In this document: in pieces, positions 53,018 to 62,243 of the stretch
Position numbering within the stretch: position 1 is the first letter of the stretch
Layout: the number at the start of each line of letters is the position of its first letter
DNA from: Synechococcus sp. WH 8020
GTDB lineage: Bacteria > Cyanobacteriota > Cyanobacteriia > PCC-6307 > Cyanobiaceae
Direction of reading: 5' to 3'
Assembly: GCF_001040845.1 (NCBI RefSeq)
Contig: NZ_CP011941.1
Span: forward strand, 949,744-1,013,743
Length of the DNA stretch: 64,000 nt
Made by a program: the position numbers and the translations under genes
Notes under the pieces: model-generated
Seen by the model: only the letters and a program-made list of their open reading frames with translations
The model's database searches: none
What the model was told of the DNA's origin: nothing

Positions 53018-53048
53018 CGTGCATTCGAGGCGATCTCCAACTTAGGAG

Positions 53049-53264
53049 TCAGAGCTCAGACCGACGCACAGGTCCGTAGTGACGCCACATGGAGGGAAGG
53101 AGAGCGATGACCACAACCGCCAGAAGATGGTGCCGAATCGCAAACATCAAGCTGGTCAGAGTGATGTGATCGAGCAGAAGACGAAGCTCAACGCGTAAAT
53201 CAAAGAGAGCCAGTAGGCCCAACAACAGGGGGACCCAGCGTTGGGCTGGGGAGCTGGATGTCAT
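53049..53264 (-). CDS. Small conserved membrane protein after secF
   Basis: 71 residues from ATG 53264 (a GTG at 53270 adds two). Two hydrophobic segments (VPLLLGLLALFDLRVELRLLL, HLLAVVVIALL). It follows secF with only 6 bases, as the last gene of a pdhB-secD-secF transcript. Function unknown; possibly conserved with the sec genes in related strains. Confidence 0.65.
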   Translation of the reverse strand: MTSSSPAQRWVPLLLGLLALFDLRVELRLLLDHITLTSLMFAIRHHLLAVVVIALLPSMWRHYGPVRRSEL

Positions 53265-53270
53265 GGCCAC

Positions 53271-54272
53271 TCACGCACCCGCCGTTCGTTGTCTTGGCCA
53301 GATACTGAGGAGGGAAGGGGCCAGAGCAATACTCGACCAACTGCCCACAATCACCCCAATCGCAAGCGCCACTGCAAACCAAAACAAGGTCGATCCACCA
53401 AACAAAATCAGACCCAAGAGGGGGAGCAAGGTGGTGCCACTGGTGTAGAGGGTGCGGGTAAGCGTGGCAGAAACGGCACGATCCACCTGCGCATCCAGAG
53501 GTAAGTCACCATCTTCACGTTGGCGTTCGCGAATGCGATCAAAGACCACCACGGTGTCATTCACCGAATAGCCGGCGATGGTGAGGAGTGAAACAGCAAA
53601 CAAACTGTCGACCTCCAAACCGCTCATCAATCCAAGCCAGGCGAAAACGCCACACACAATCAACACGTCATGGCCTAAGGCCACGAGCGCCAAAACGGCA
53701 TAGCGACCGTCGTAGCGAATGCTGATGTAGAGAGCGATGCCGGCAAATGCCACCAGCAACGAGATCAAGCTGCTGCGCAGCAGCTGACCACCAAGACTGG
53801 GGCCAATCGTGTCAACGGATTGGCCACCCACTTCAAAGGGGCCAGCGATGGGTTCGACAGCTTCGATCACGGCCTGCCCCTGTGAGGCGGTTAAAGCCGG
53901 CATGCGCAACACCACCGATTCACCTCGATCGAGCAACTGAACCCGAGCCGTTGCGAGATTAGGCAGGGTATCGGCGTCTTGATCGCGACCTTCAGCAGGC
54001 AAGGTGAGGCTGGCAAGCTTCTCCTGGATGTCGATGGCCCTGACGTCTTGGCAATTATCTGTGCACAAGCGCTCGAGCTGGATCTGGGTTCCACCGGTGA
54101 AATCAAGCCCAGGCCTTAAGGGGGAGCGAATCTGAGGATTCGTCCAGCTCAGCACCAAACCAAGAGCGCTGATCAACAGCACGAGCACGGAGATCAACCA
54201 AACCTTTCGCCGTTGGCGGCTCAGGGGAAAACGCAAGGGGCGTTCTTGACCAGTTGGGGAAGACACAGCCAT
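53271..54272 (-). CDS. secF: Protein translocase subunit SecF
   Basis: 333 residues, six membrane helices. GLDFTGGTQIQLE after helix 1, and YSVNDTVVVFDRIRE in the RND-like core, are SecF signatures. With SecD it uses proton motive force to pull proteins across the membrane after SecYEG. Starts 3 bases after secD ends. The first periplasmic domain has a short Gln/Asp-rich insertion. Confidence 0.96.
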   Translation of the reverse strand: MAVSSPTGQERPLRFPLSRQRRKVWLISVLVLLISALGLVLSWTNPQIRSPLRPGLDFTGGTQIQLERLCTDNCQDVRAIDIQEKLASLTLPAEGRDQDADTLPNLATARVQLLDRGESVVLRMPALTASQGQAVIEAVEPIAGPFEVGGQSVDTIGPSLGGQLLRSSLISLLVAFAGIALYISIRYDGRYAVLALVALGHDVLIVCGVFAWLGLMSGLEVDSLFAVSLLTIAGYSVNDTVVVFDRIRERQREDGDLPLDAQVDRAVSATLTRTLYTSGTTLLPLLGLILFGGSTLFWFAVALAIGVIVGSWSSIALAPSLLSIWPRQRTAGA

Positions 54273-54275
54273 GGC

Positions 54276-55760
54276 TCAAGCAGCGGAGGAAGGCAGCTGC
54301 CCTGCGGGCAGAAAATTGGTTGGGCGACGCAGCGATTGATAACTCATCAAGAAACGCAAGAGCGTGCGCGTGCAGGTCAGTGCCGTGAACAAGCTGAGCA
54401 GAACACCGATTCCTAGCGTTGCTGCAAAACCTTTCACCAAACCCGTTCCGAGGAAGAACAACGCAGCGCAACTAATCAGGGTGGTGATGTGACCATCAAC
54501 GATCGAAGAAAAGGCTTGAGAGAACCCCGTTTCGATCGAGCGGATCAAGGTGTTGCCGCGACGCAATTCGTCTTTGATCCGCTCAAAGATCAACACGTTG
54601 GCATCCACGGCCATACCGATACTGAGGATGAACCCAGCCGTCCCAGGCAGGGTGAGGGTGACCGGTATCAGCGCGTAGGCCGCCATGTTGAACAGGGCAT
54701 AAAGGCTGAGGGCCAGCACAGCCACCACGCCTGCAAGTCGATAGACGAGCAGCATGAAAAGGGCCACCAACACCAAGCCCGCAAGTGCGGCGATCAGGCT
54801 GCGACGCACATTTTCAGCACCCAAACTGGGGCCAATCGTGCGCACCTCAAGAATTTCCACGGGAAGGGGCAGAGAGCCACCACGCAGTTGCACCTCGAGG
54901 TCCCGGGCTTCCTCAGCGCTGAAATTGCCTGTGATCACAGCAGAACCACCGGTAATACCAGCGGCTTTGAATTGCTCGCCCACGCCGGCTTCACTAATGG
55001 GCCGGCCATCCAGCACGATGCCAAGGAGACGCCCGGTGCCTGCGATCGAACGGGTGAGTTCTGCAAATTTGTCCCCCCCCTCTCGGTTGAAGGTGAGTGT
55101 GACTTCCCAGCTGCTGCCGTTTTGCTGCTGTTGGCGCCCTGCGGTCACGAGATCCTTACCGGTGAGCGCCGCGGGCTCGAACCGATCCACAATTTCTTCG
55201 TTGGCGCGAGCTAGGAGCTGTTCCAACTGCTCTTGCTCAGAGTTCGCCGTGCCATCAAGACCCAACTCTTTTTGAGCCTTGGCTAACTGCTCAGGGGTGG
55301 GGCCATCCTCTTGATCGGCTGGATCTGATGCGTCCTTGCTGGCGTTCAGTGCCAGCAAGCTTCTCAGCTGGGCCCTGAGTTGAATTAAGCCGCGTAGCTC
55401 CTCCTCTGAACCAGGCTTCTGTGCCCGAAACTCCAACAACGCTGTGCTTCCCAACACGCGAGCTGCTCTAGATGGATCGGTGACGCCTGGAAGCTGCAAA
55501 ACGAGTTGGTTATCGCCAACGGTCTGGAGGGTTGATTCGGCGACACCTAAGCCATTGACGCGACGATCCAGGACGGCTTTGACGGCTTCCAGCTGTTCGG
55601 CTTTCACTTTGGTGATCTCAGCCGATGGCTGCACTTCCAGCGTGAGCTGGCTACCTCCACGGAGATCGAGACCCAACTGAAGAGGGAAGCTTGTGAGAAC
55701 GGATCCAGCTGCGATGGCCAGAGCGAGGATGAGGGCAAACCAGCCCTGTTGACGAGCCAT
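54276..55760 (-). CDS. secD: Protein translocase subunit SecD
   Basis: 494 residues. LGLDLRGGSQLTLEVQ at the start, P1 periplasmic domain with a polar insertion (ASDPADQEDGPTPEQLAKAQ) and the membrane core GMAVDANVLIFERIKDELRRG. Acts with SecF in late protein export to the periplasm and thylakoid lumen. It begins 3 bases after pdhB stops, a gene order common in marine picocyanobacteria. Confidence 0.96.
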   Translation of the reverse strand: MARQQGWFALILALAIAAGSVLTSFPLQLGLDLRGGSQLTLEVQPSAEITKVKAEQLEAVKAVLDRRVNGLGVAESTLQTVGDNQLVLQLPGVTDPSRAARVLGSTALLEFRAQKPGSEEELRGLIQLRAQLRSLLALNASKDASDPADQEDGPTPEQLAKAQKELGLDGTANSEQEQLEQLLARANEEIVDRFEPAALTGKDLVTAGRQQQQNGSSWEVTLTFNREGGDKFAELTRSIAGTGRLLGIVLDGRPISEAGVGEQFKAAGITGGSAVITGNFSAEEARDLEVQLRGGSLPLPVEILEVRTIGPSLGAENVRRSLIAALAGLVLVALFMLLVYRLAGVVAVLALSLYALFNMAAYALIPVTLTLPGTAGFILSIGMAVDANVLIFERIKDELRRGNTLIRSIETGFSQAFSSIVDGHITTLISCAALFFLGTGLVKGFAATLGIGVLLSLFTALTCTRTLLRFLMSYQSLRRPTNFLPAGQLPSSAA

Positions 55761-55763
55761 GAA

Positions 55764-56747
55764 TCAGAGCCCCGTGCGCACGATGGCCTGAGCCGTTTCC
55801 ACGATTTGATGGGGCTGAATAATCGTCAGATTTTCAAGATTGCCGTTGTAAGGGGTGGGAATGTCCTGACTGGACAAGCGAATGGGCCTGGCATCGAGAT
55901 CATCGAAGCAATGCTCCGTGATCAGCGCAATCAACTCAGCACCGATGCCGCCGGTCTTCATGCACTCCTCAACAACGATCACCCGATGGGTCTTACGGAT
56001 CGAGCGGGCGATCGTTTCCATGTCGAAGGGCTTGAGACTGATCAGATCAATCAATTCAGCCTTGATTCCATCCGCGTCCAGCTGCTCCACAGCTTTCAAA
56101 CAATGGTGCCGCATGCGGGAATACGTCAGGATCGTGACGTCACTGCCTTCTTTCACAAGATCAGCTTGATCAAGGGCGCAGGTGTAATCACCTTCAGGCA
56201 GCTCTTCCGTGAGGTTGTAGAGCAGCACGTGTTCAAAAAAGAGCACGGGGTTGTTGTCACGGATGGCAGCCTTCATCAGCCCCTTGGCGTTGGTGGGCGT
56301 GCTGCAAGCCACGATCTTGATGCCAGGGACGGCATGGAAATAGGCCTCAAGGCGCTGACTATGTTCAGCTCCTAGCTGACGGCCCACACCCCCTGGACCA
56401 CGCACCACCGTTGGAATCGTGAAGTTTCCTCCACTGGTGTAACGGAGCATCCCCATGTTGTTGGAGATCTGATTGAAGGCCAACAGAAGGAAGCCCATGT
56501 TCATGCCTTCCACGATTGGCCGCAGGCCTGTCATGGCGGCACCAACGGCCATCCCCGTAAAACTGTTTTCTGCAATCGGCGTGTCGAGGACGCGTAATTC
56601 GCCGTATTTCTCGTAGAGATCCTTTGTGACTTTGTAGGAGCCGCCGTATTGACCGACGTCTTCACCCATCACGCAGACATGGGCGTCACGGGCCATCTCT
56701 TCGTCGATGGCCTCACGAAGTGCATTGAAGAGAAGCGTCCCTGCCAC
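55764..56747 (-). CDS. pdhB: Pyruvate dehydrogenase E1 beta subunit
   Basis: 327 residues from a GTG. Transketolase-like pyrimidine domain: [15 protein letters not shown] near residue 26, [20 protein letters not shown] near 54, and [23 protein letters not shown]-terminal domain [18 protein letters not shown]. It forms the TPP-dependent E1 heterotetramer with PdhA, encoded elsewhere, producing acetyl-CoA. First gene before secD-secF. Confidence 0.96.
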   Translation of the reverse strand: MAGTLLFNALREAIDEEMARDAHVCVMGEDVGQYGGSYKVTKDLYEKYGELRVLDTPIAENSFTGMAVGAAMTGLRPIVEGMNMGFLLLAFNQISNNMGMLRYTSGGNFTIPTVVRGPGGVGRQLGAEHSQRLEAYFHAVPGIKIVACSTPTNAKGLMKAAIRDNNPVLFFEHVLLYNLTEELPEGDYTCALDQADLVKEGSDVTILTYSRMRHHCLKAVEQLDADGIKAELIDLISLKPFDMETIARSIRKTHRVIVVEECMKTGGIGAELIALITEHCFDDLDARPIRLSSQDIPTPYNGNLENLTIIQPHQIVETAQAIVRTGL

Positions 56748-56808
56748 GGCGTTGCTGCAATCCCGGCCAAGCCGGCGTGAGTGGCCAAGCTATCTCAGCA
56801 GGGAAACA

Positions 56809-56904
56809 TCAGCCTCCTGCAGCAAACGTCGACAGCAGGAGCACCGAGAGGAGTAATCCAGGTGAAAGCAGCAAAATCAGCTGACCAAGATCGTGGGGAG
56901 TCAT
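56809..56904 (-). CDS. 31-residue single-helix membrane peptide
   Basis: A short frame, ATG at 56904, encoding 31 residues: a polar start MTPHDLGQ, one hydrophobic helix (LILLLSPGLLLSVLLLST) and a Gly-ended tail FAAGG. It sits between DUF3082 and pdhB on the same strand as both. The composition is that of small photosystem- or cytochrome-complex subunits, but it matches none that I can name. It is easy to miss by length cut-offs; no ribosome binding site is obvious. Confidence 0.55.
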   Translation of the reverse strand: MTPHDLGQLILLLSPGLLLSVLLLSTFAAGG

Positions 56905-56946
56905 CACCAATGACCGCCAATAGCAAGTCAGGACATTGATTTGACG

Positions 56947-57264
56947 CTAGGCAACATCGGCTTCTTTGCCTGTGAAAAGACTGCGAAGAAACACAAGGAA
57001 CAGGCCAATCCCAATAAAGACAAAGCTGAATGTGGCGAGGAAACACATGCCGATCAACAAGGTCTTCAACGCTGAGGCAATGCTTTGAGCGGTGGGAGAA
57101 CTAAACGTGGGTGGCCGGTTTGCGAAATAGGTCACCATCCCTTTGCTCAATCCGAGGCTGAGCCAGCCCATCAGCAAACTTGTGAGTGACCCTGATAGGA
57201 AACTGAGAGGACCCTTTTTCCGTTCTGGAGTCGCCTCTGGCGTTTGGGTGTCGTTGCTACTCAT
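56947..57264 (-). CDS. DUF3082 membrane protein
   Basis: 105 residues from ATG 57264, overlapping the ispE stop by ATGA. Polar N-terminus, then two membrane helices ([20 protein letters not shown] and [28 protein letters not shown]). This corresponds to the DUF3082 family found across cyanobacteria, often next to ispE. Function unknown. Confidence 0.82.
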   Translation of the reverse strand: MSSNDTQTPEATPERKKGPLSFLSGSLTSLLMGWLSLGLSKGMVTYFANRPPTFSSPTAQSIASALKTLLIGMCFLATFSFVFIGIGLFLVFLRSLFTGKEADVA

Positions 57265-58193
57265 GGCATCAGCTTGGCGCCATGACCGACGAATGAACAA
57301 CTCCACGCGTTAAGACCGGCTTGAGCAAATCGATCACGAGCTGCATCCAACGCTTGATCAGCTTCCAGCCGATTGGCAAACAGGGCAAAGCAGCTGGGAC
57401 CGGAACCACTCATCGCTGTTCTCAGTTGCCCAGGGAGATCCCGGAGCAAGCGCAGGGCCGTTTGCACAGAAGCTGTTTGAGGTGCCACCACATCCTGCAA
57501 ATCATTGCGAAGCGGAGGTGGCTCAGCCGCTCGCAGAGGGTTCAACCACGACGCTGCACGCAAATCCTGCCGCCGTTGCGCAAAAGCCTCTTCATCGCTC
57601 AAATAGTGGTCGCCCTTGAGACGACGACACTCGCCATAGGCCCAGGGCGTTGACACGCTGACCGTGGGATCTTTGACCAGCAGCACACCGAGAGACTGCG
57701 CAGCCGCTGGAATCGATTCAAGAGATTCACCTCGACCGAAACAGAGCTGAATCCCACCGGCAAGACAAAACGGCATGTCGGAGCCAAGCTCAGCCGCCAT
57801 GGCTCGTAAATGGTCAGGGGTGTGTCCGAGCCCCCAGAGCGTATTCAGCGCCAGCAGAGCTGCAGCACCATCACTGGAGCCTCCGGCCAGACCAGCGCCA
57901 ATGGGAATGCGTTTGCGCAGATGAAGATGGGCGCCAAGCTCATTGAAACCAGACCGCTGCCGGAGCAGTTCGGCGGCACGCATCACCAGATTGTCGCTGC
58001 CGCAACTGAGTCCAGGCTGATCACAGCTGAGTTGAATCAATCCATCAGCGCTGTTGGAACAGTCCAGCTGATCAGCGAGGTCGATGCTTTGCATCACCAT
58101 CGCCAATTCGTGAAACCCATCGGATCGCTGACCGAGCACCTCTAGATGGAGATTGATTTTGGCGGGAGCGGTGACGCGAACGGTGGCGGTCAT
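57261..58193 (-). CDS. ispE: 4-diphosphocytidyl-2-C-methyl-D-erythritol kinase
   Basis: 310 residues. GHMP kinase of the MEP isoprenoid pathway. Motifs: [24 protein letters not shown] at the N-terminus, ATP loop [21 protein letters not shown] near residue 92, and [13 protein letters not shown] near 265. Lies 4 bases after rsmA on the same strand, a common cyanobacterial gene order, and overlaps DUF3082. Confidence 0.96.
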   Translation of the reverse strand: MTATVRVTAPAKINLHLEVLGQRSDGFHELAMVMQSIDLADQLDCSNSADGLIQLSCDQPGLSCGSDNLVMRAAELLRQRSGFNELGAHLHLRKRIPIGAGLAGGSSDGAAALLALNTLWGLGHTPDHLRAMAAELGSDMPFCLAGGIQLCFGRGESLESIPAAAQSLGVLLVKDPTVSVSTPWAYGECRRLKGDHYLSDEEAFAQRRQDLRAASWLNPLRAAEPPPLRNDLQDVVAPQTASVQTALRLLRDLPGQLRTAMSGSGPSCFALFANRLEADQALDAARDRFAQAGLNAWSCSFVGHGAKLMP

Positions 58194-58197
58194 CCGA

Positions 58198-59031
58198 TCA
58201 AGCAGCAGAGTCGACCTGATTCAAACCCTTCGCCAGGGCAACCCAGGCGTCTGGTGCCACGTCCTGAGGTCGTTGCTGAAGGCTGATGCCTGCCGCTCCT
58301 GCCAAGGATTGCAAGTGGTCTGGTGAGCAGACAGGAGCCAGGGTGTTGCGCAGCATTTTGCGGCGACTTAAGAAGGCCATCTTCAGCAGACGTTCCACCC
58401 CTCGGGCCAAGGCAGCAGTAGGACGCAGCTCAGCAGGGAAAGGGTCGATGCAGATCACCTCCGACTGCACTTTGGGGGGTGGTTGAAAGCAGCGTGGAGG
58501 CACAGGGCATACGTGGCTGCACCGTCCCAACAACTGCATGCGCACACTCAAGGCACTGAAATTGCTGTGCCCTGGGCGAGCCCGAATGCGTTGAGCGACC
58601 TCATGCTGAACCAGCAAAACCAGTCGTTGATAGGGAGGATCAACAGGGCGGTCGAGACGACCGATCAAACGATCCAGCAAGGGTCCTGTGATGTTGTAAG
58701 GAATATTGGCCACAACTTTGTTGGCGGGTACCCCACCGGACAGTTCCAATGGAACGGACAACACGTCGCCCTGCTGCAGGGAAAACTTGGGATGGCTTGC
58801 AAAGGTCTGTTGAAGCCCAGCGACGAGGTCACGGTCAAGCTCCACCGCATGGATGGCCGCTGCCGCTGAGGCCAAGAGACGTTCGGTGAGAGCCCCGCGA
58901 CCAGGCCCCACCTCCAGGACGCGATCCCCGTCCTGAAGTTCGGCGGCCTCAACGATTCGATCCAGCACTCGCTCATTGATCAGCCAGTGCTGGCCAAAAC
59001 GCTTGCGGGCCGTGTGCCCTGAAAAAGTCAT
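58198..59031 (-). CDS. rsmA: 16S rRNA dimethyladenosine transferase
   Basis: 277 residues from ATG 59031; a GTG three codons upstream is also possible. It dimethylates A1518/A1519 of 16S rRNA. Motifs: [11 protein letters not shown], motif [17 protein letters not shown] near residue 42, and catalytic motif [16 protein letters not shown] near 113. Directly precedes ispE; divergent from the uridine-kinase-like gene. Alternative symbol ksgA. Confidence 0.96.
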   Translation of the reverse strand: MTFSGHTARKRFGQHWLINERVLDRIVEAAELQDGDRVLEVGPGRGALTERLLASAAAAIHAVELDRDLVAGLQQTFASHPKFSLQQGDVLSVPLELSGGVPANKVVANIPYNITGPLLDRLIGRLDRPVDPPYQRLVLLVQHEVAQRIRARPGHSNFSALSVRMQLLGRCSHVCPVPPRCFQPPPKVQSEVICIDPFPAELRPTAALARGVERLLKMAFLSRRKMLRNTLAPVCSPDHLQSLAGAAGISLQQRPQDVAPDAWVALAKGLNQVDSAA

Positions 59032-59093
59032 GACATTCACAGCGTTGATTCACTGTGCCCTATGCAGGATTGAACGACTGGGGCAACAGCGTG

Positions 59094-59705
59094 ATGGCAA
59101 AGGTTCCTGTGGTTTGCATCACTGGCCCCTCCGCAGTTGGGAAAACTAGGTTCACCCTGGCCCTGGCAGAAGCACTCGGCGCGATCGAGATTGAAGTGCT
59201 CGTGATCTGCTGCGACAACTACTACAAACAGCGTGGACAACCTCACCCACGCTTCGGATTTGACACAGCGGAGGCGATTGAGATCGATGCGTTACGAGCT
59301 GAGCTGGATCAGATCACGCAACACACGGCAAGCAGCTTGCGTACCTACGACATGCACACGCGTGACGTGGGTCGCAAACCCCTCAATCAGCGCTATCAAC
59401 TTGTCTTGCTTGAAGGTGCCTATGGACCGCAAGACCTGCTGGTCGATGGCTCGATCACGGCGCTGTTCTATCTCGAAGCACCCTTACTGCTGCGCATGAT
59501 TCGACGGCTCCGACGAGATCAACAAGAGCGTGGACGACACCCAATGCAGATCATCCAACACATGTTGATGCACATGATTCCTGGTGAACGAACCTTTATC
59601 CGCCCACTGCGATCGTTCTCGAAGCTTGTGATTAACAACCCACGCCGGGGACAAAGGGCTGCGCTTGCAGTCATCCAAGGCCTGCTCGCTGAATCAGCCG
59701 TGTGA
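59094..59705 (+). CDS. Uridine kinase/phosphoribulokinase-like P-loop kinase
   Basis: 203 residues from ATG 59094; the longer frame from 59055 lacks conservation. Walker A in ITGPSAVGKTRFTLAL near residue 8, then CCDNYYKQRG (the uridine-kinase DxxYY motif), and LVLLEGAYGP (Walker B). The later RRLRRDQQERGR fits the lid. Likely a nucleoside or sugar kinase; it is smaller than PRK. Overlaps the convergent YraN gene by 12 bases. Confidence 0.85.
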   Translation: MAKVPVVCITGPSAVGKTRFTLALAEALGAIEIEVLVICCDNYYKQRGQPHPRFGFDTAEAIEIDALRAELDQITQHTASSLRTYDMHTRDVGRKPLNQRYQLVLLEGAYGPQDLLVDGSITALFYLEAPLLLRMIRRLRRDQQERGRHPMQIIQHMLMHMIPGERTFIRPLRSFSKLVINNPRRGQRAALAVIQGLLAESAV

Positions 59706-60128
59706 TCTCCGACTCATGCCATCAAGCACGTCGATAGGGATCCAGCGCAAGCCATGCCTGTGCACTGGAAGGACCACGAGCGCCAACACAACTTCGAAAC
59801 AACTTGCCTCACTCCAAGCGTTGGCTGCTCGCCAGCAGTCCACTGTGCGGGCCAAACGCCTTCGCTTGGCTTGATGAAACGCAGCAACACCCCAACCATC
59901 CAACCCTGAACGGCGACGAGCCTTCACCTCAACCACCAGGATTCGACTCGCGGGCAAAGACTGTTTCGTGAAGAGCAGATCAATTTCTCCATACCGACAG
60001 CTCCAGTTGTGTTCCAACAAGCGCCATCCATGACGCAGCAAGACCTCTTTGACATAGAGCTCTGCCTGAGCTCCTTGCACTTGAGAGTTAGACCACAAGG
60101 GAGGGCGTAACAACATGTTCTCAACCAT
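59694..60128 (-). CDS. YraN family (UPF0102) nuclease-like protein
   Basis: 144 residues from ATG 60128. The Holliday-junction-resolvase-like fold is seen in GAQAELYVKEVLLRHGWRLL, CRYGEIDLLF (catalytic Glu/Asp) and LVVEVKARRRSG (E-x-K), the YraN pattern. Usually linked with housekeeping genes, sometimes with rsm and ribonuclease genes. Function unproven in cyanobacteria. The extension upstream to 60152 begins at TTG. Confidence 0.86.
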   Translation of the reverse strand: MVENMLLRPPLWSNSQVQGAQAELYVKEVLLRHGWRLLEHNWSCRYGEIDLLFTKQSLPASRILVVEVKARRRSGLDGWGVAAFHQAKRRRLARTVDCWRAANAWSEASCFEVVLALVVLPVHRHGLRWIPIDVLDGMSRRSHG

Positions 60129-60196
60129 TCCCCCCTGATGAGCAGAGTTCAAAAGCGAAACTGAATGGCTATAAACCTTAAAGATTGAATCGTTGT

Positions 60197-60802
60197 ATGC
60201 GCATCGCAGTTAGCGGCACTCATTCACAAGGAAAAAGCACATTCGTTCGCGACTGGATCAAGCGCCATGATCACTACATTCGCGAAGAAGAGCCCTATCG
60301 AGCGTTGCATCAAGAGGGCTATGACATTCGCTTTCGCCAAGAAAGCACAAGACTGCATAACGGGATTCAGATGTACTACAACATCAGTCGATTGATGAAC
60401 TACAAGGAAGATAGTGATTGCGTCATTTTCGATCGCTGCCCAGTTGACTACATCGCTTATTCACAATATACCGCCAATCATAGAACCACTGACATTAATG
60501 ATGAATTTGTTGAATCACTAGCAGAAAGAGTAAGGGACTCTCTCCAGAAACTTGATCTACTGATTTTTTTACCGATTACAAATCAATGGCCCATTGCCAT
60601 GGAAAACGATGGAATTCGTCCCATTGACCTTCCTTATCGCGATGAAGTGGATGCCATTTTCAAACAAATTTACAGGGAAAAACGATTCTCAGTGATGCCA
60701 ATCAACAATCCGCCAGTCTTCATTGAACTTTGGGGTGCCAGAGAAGATCGCCTGAACAGCTTGGAGCAGGCAATTCAACGCGAAAAGAACAAACGGATCT
60801 AA
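60197..60802 (+). CDS. AAA/NadR-like P-loop ATPase
   Basis: 201 residues from ATG 60197; TTG at 60185 would add four. Walker A VSGTHSQGKSTFVRDW near residue 5, Walker B-like DCVIFDRCPVDYIAY near 76, and a lid segment further on. It resembles the AAA_28/NadR-kinase-like group, which phosphorylates small substrates such as nicotinamide riboside, but no substrate is resolved. Codon and base composition are more AT-rich than its neighbours, consistent with transfer. Confidence 0.78.
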   Translation: MRIAVSGTHSQGKSTFVRDWIKRHDHYIREEEPYRALHQEGYDIRFRQESTRLHNGIQMYYNISRLMNYKEDSDCVIFDRCPVDYIAYSQYTANHRTTDINDEFVESLAERVRDSLQKLDLLIFLPITNQWPIAMENDGIRPIDLPYRDEVDAIFKQIYREKRFSVMPINNPPVFIELWGAREDRLNSLEQAIQREKNKRI

Positions 60803-60837
60803 AAGTCCTAGTCTGAACAACAGTTGTCTCACTCCCG

Positions 60838-61317
60838 ATGCGATTGCGCTTCTTAGCTGCGCTGATGGTTCTTTGGGTCACGCTGGCGCTGCCAATGCAG
60901 CCGGCATTTGCCGCTATGGATTACGCCAAGCAGGTATTGATCGGAGCCGACTTTTCAAATCGAGACATGCAAGGTGTGACGTTTAACCTCACCAATCTTC
61001 GAGAAGCCGATCTTTCTGGAAGTGATCTGCAGGGTGCAAGCCTGTATGGGGCCAAACTTCAAGATGCCAATCTGAGTAACAGCAATCTTCGTGACGCCAC
61101 GCTTGATTCTGCGGTCCTGAATGGCACCAACCTCACCAATGCGGTGCTTGAAGACGCGTTTGCCTTCAACACACGCTTCATCGATGTGACCATCACAGGT
61201 GCCGATTTCACCAACGTACCTTTCCGTGGTGATGCCCTGAAAACTCTCTGCGCCGCAGCTGACGGCACCAACCCAGTGACCGGTCGAGACACTCGCGAGA
61301 CCCTTGGCTGCTCATGA
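60838..61317 (+). CDS. Exported pentapeptide-repeat protein
   Basis: 159 residues. Signal peptide to AFA near residue 26, then 14 or so A(D/N)LxX repeats (LREADLSGSDLQGASLYGAK, LSNSNLRDATLDSAVL) forming a right-handed beta-helix, ending with a conserved Cys-containing cap TLCAAADGTNPVTGRDTRETLGCS. This is the layout of lumenal pentapeptide proteins such as TL15/TL17 in plastids, whose function is unclear. Its TGA overlaps the next ATG. Confidence 0.9.
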   Translation: MRLRFLAALMVLWVTLALPMQPAFAAMDYAKQVLIGADFSNRDMQGVTFNLTNLREADLSGSDLQGASLYGAKLQDANLSNSNLRDATLDSAVLNGTNLTNAVLEDAFAFNTRFIDVTITGADFTNVPFRGDALKTLCAAADGTNPVTGRDTRETLGCS

Positions 61318-61739
61318 GCTTTGATCCCCGTAGCTTGGAGCGTCTTAAGGAGCTGGGCCGCTCGTTGCCCGAGCCGATTGCGCCCCCCCAATCGAACCCT
61401 GATCGCCCAGTGAAGGCGACCGAAAAGCGCCATCGCATTGAAACTGAAGACAATCCTGAACGTCTGTTTCAGGAACTGATGAAAGCGAGCAGTGATGGCA
61501 CTGTTCCTGAACATTTAATGGCGCGGCTCAAGGAGGCTGAGCGCCACATTGCGTCTCAGAACAAGGCGAAAGCAAAGGCGCAGGTCCCGCCGTCTTCTCA
61601 GACCCTTTCCAGACAACCGCTTCGCGGCGGCCAGGGAAAAACGACCCGTCCCTCCCGTCCGGATGTGGCCGCTGGGAGCGAAGAAGAATCGCTGTATGTG
61701 GCCTTTGGGCAGCTTCTTTTGGAAGATGACGAAGACTGA
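61314..61739 (+). CDS. Conserved hypothetical protein, low-complexity
   Basis: 141 residues. PRSLERLKELGRSLPEPI at the start resembles a short motif common in cyanobacterial proteins of unknown function; the middle is Lys/Glu-rich (LMARLKEAERHIASQNKAKAK) and the end acidic (LLLEDDED). Predicted mostly disordered or coiled. ATG overlaps the pentapeptide gene stop by ATGA; rlmH follows 33 bases later. Confidence 0.7.
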   Translation: MSFDPRSLERLKELGRSLPEPIAPPQSNPDRPVKATEKRHRIETEDNPERLFQELMKASSDGTVPEHLMARLKEAERHIASQNKAKAKAQVPPSSQTLSRQPLRGGQGKTTRPSRPDVAAGSEEESLYVAFGQLLLEDDED

Positions 61740-61772
61740 ATTTGAGACCTGCCTGCGTTTGGATCTATTGGG

Positions 61773-62207
61773 ATGAATCCCTCTCGCTGCCGCATTATCG
61801 CCATCGGAAAAGTTCGCAAGTCCTGGATTCAGGAAGGAATTGAGCTCTATCGCAAACGCCTTCCTGGACTCACGATCGTTGAGTTGCGGGATGGCAATCC
61901 CGAAAAAGAAGCTGAATCCATTCGCCAGACACTACGAAGCGACGAAAGGCCTGTGATGTTGATGGAACAGGGTGAAACGCTGACGTCGATCAACTTTTCT
62001 GAGCGGCTCCGCAGCCTTGGATCGCAGCGGCTTGCGTTCGTGATTGGTGGCGCTGATGGATTCACTGCTGAGCTGAAGAACCTGGCCCATTGGAAGCTCA
62101 GCCTCTCACCAATGACATTCCCCCATGAGCTTGCAAGACTTCTCTTGATCGAGCAACTGTTCCGAGCCCAAGCCATCCAGCAAGGAAGTCCTTATCACCG
62201 TGCCTAA
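61773..62207 (+). CDS. rlmH: 23S rRNA pseudouridine1915 N3-methyltransferase
   Basis: 144 residues, the usual RlmH size. SPOUT-fold features: [43 protein letters not shown] and the SAM-knot region [27 protein letters not shown] with the terminal GSPYHRA. It methylates pseudouridine 1915 in helix 69 on assembled ribosomes. ATG 61773. Confidence 0.96.
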   Translation: MNPSRCRIIAIGKVRKSWIQEGIELYRKRLPGLTIVELRDGNPEKEAESIRQTLRSDERPVMLMEQGETLTSINFSERLRSLGSQRLAFVIGGADGFTAELKNLAHWKLSLSPMTFPHELARLLLIEQLFRAQAIQQGSPYHRA

Positions 62208-62243
62208 ACAAAAGACTTTCTTGTTGGCCTACTGCTAGACGTG

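Noticed and set aside
53271-56747. Long plus-strand frames opposite secF, secD and pdhB
   Set aside because: Shadow frames of certain genes on the minus strand.
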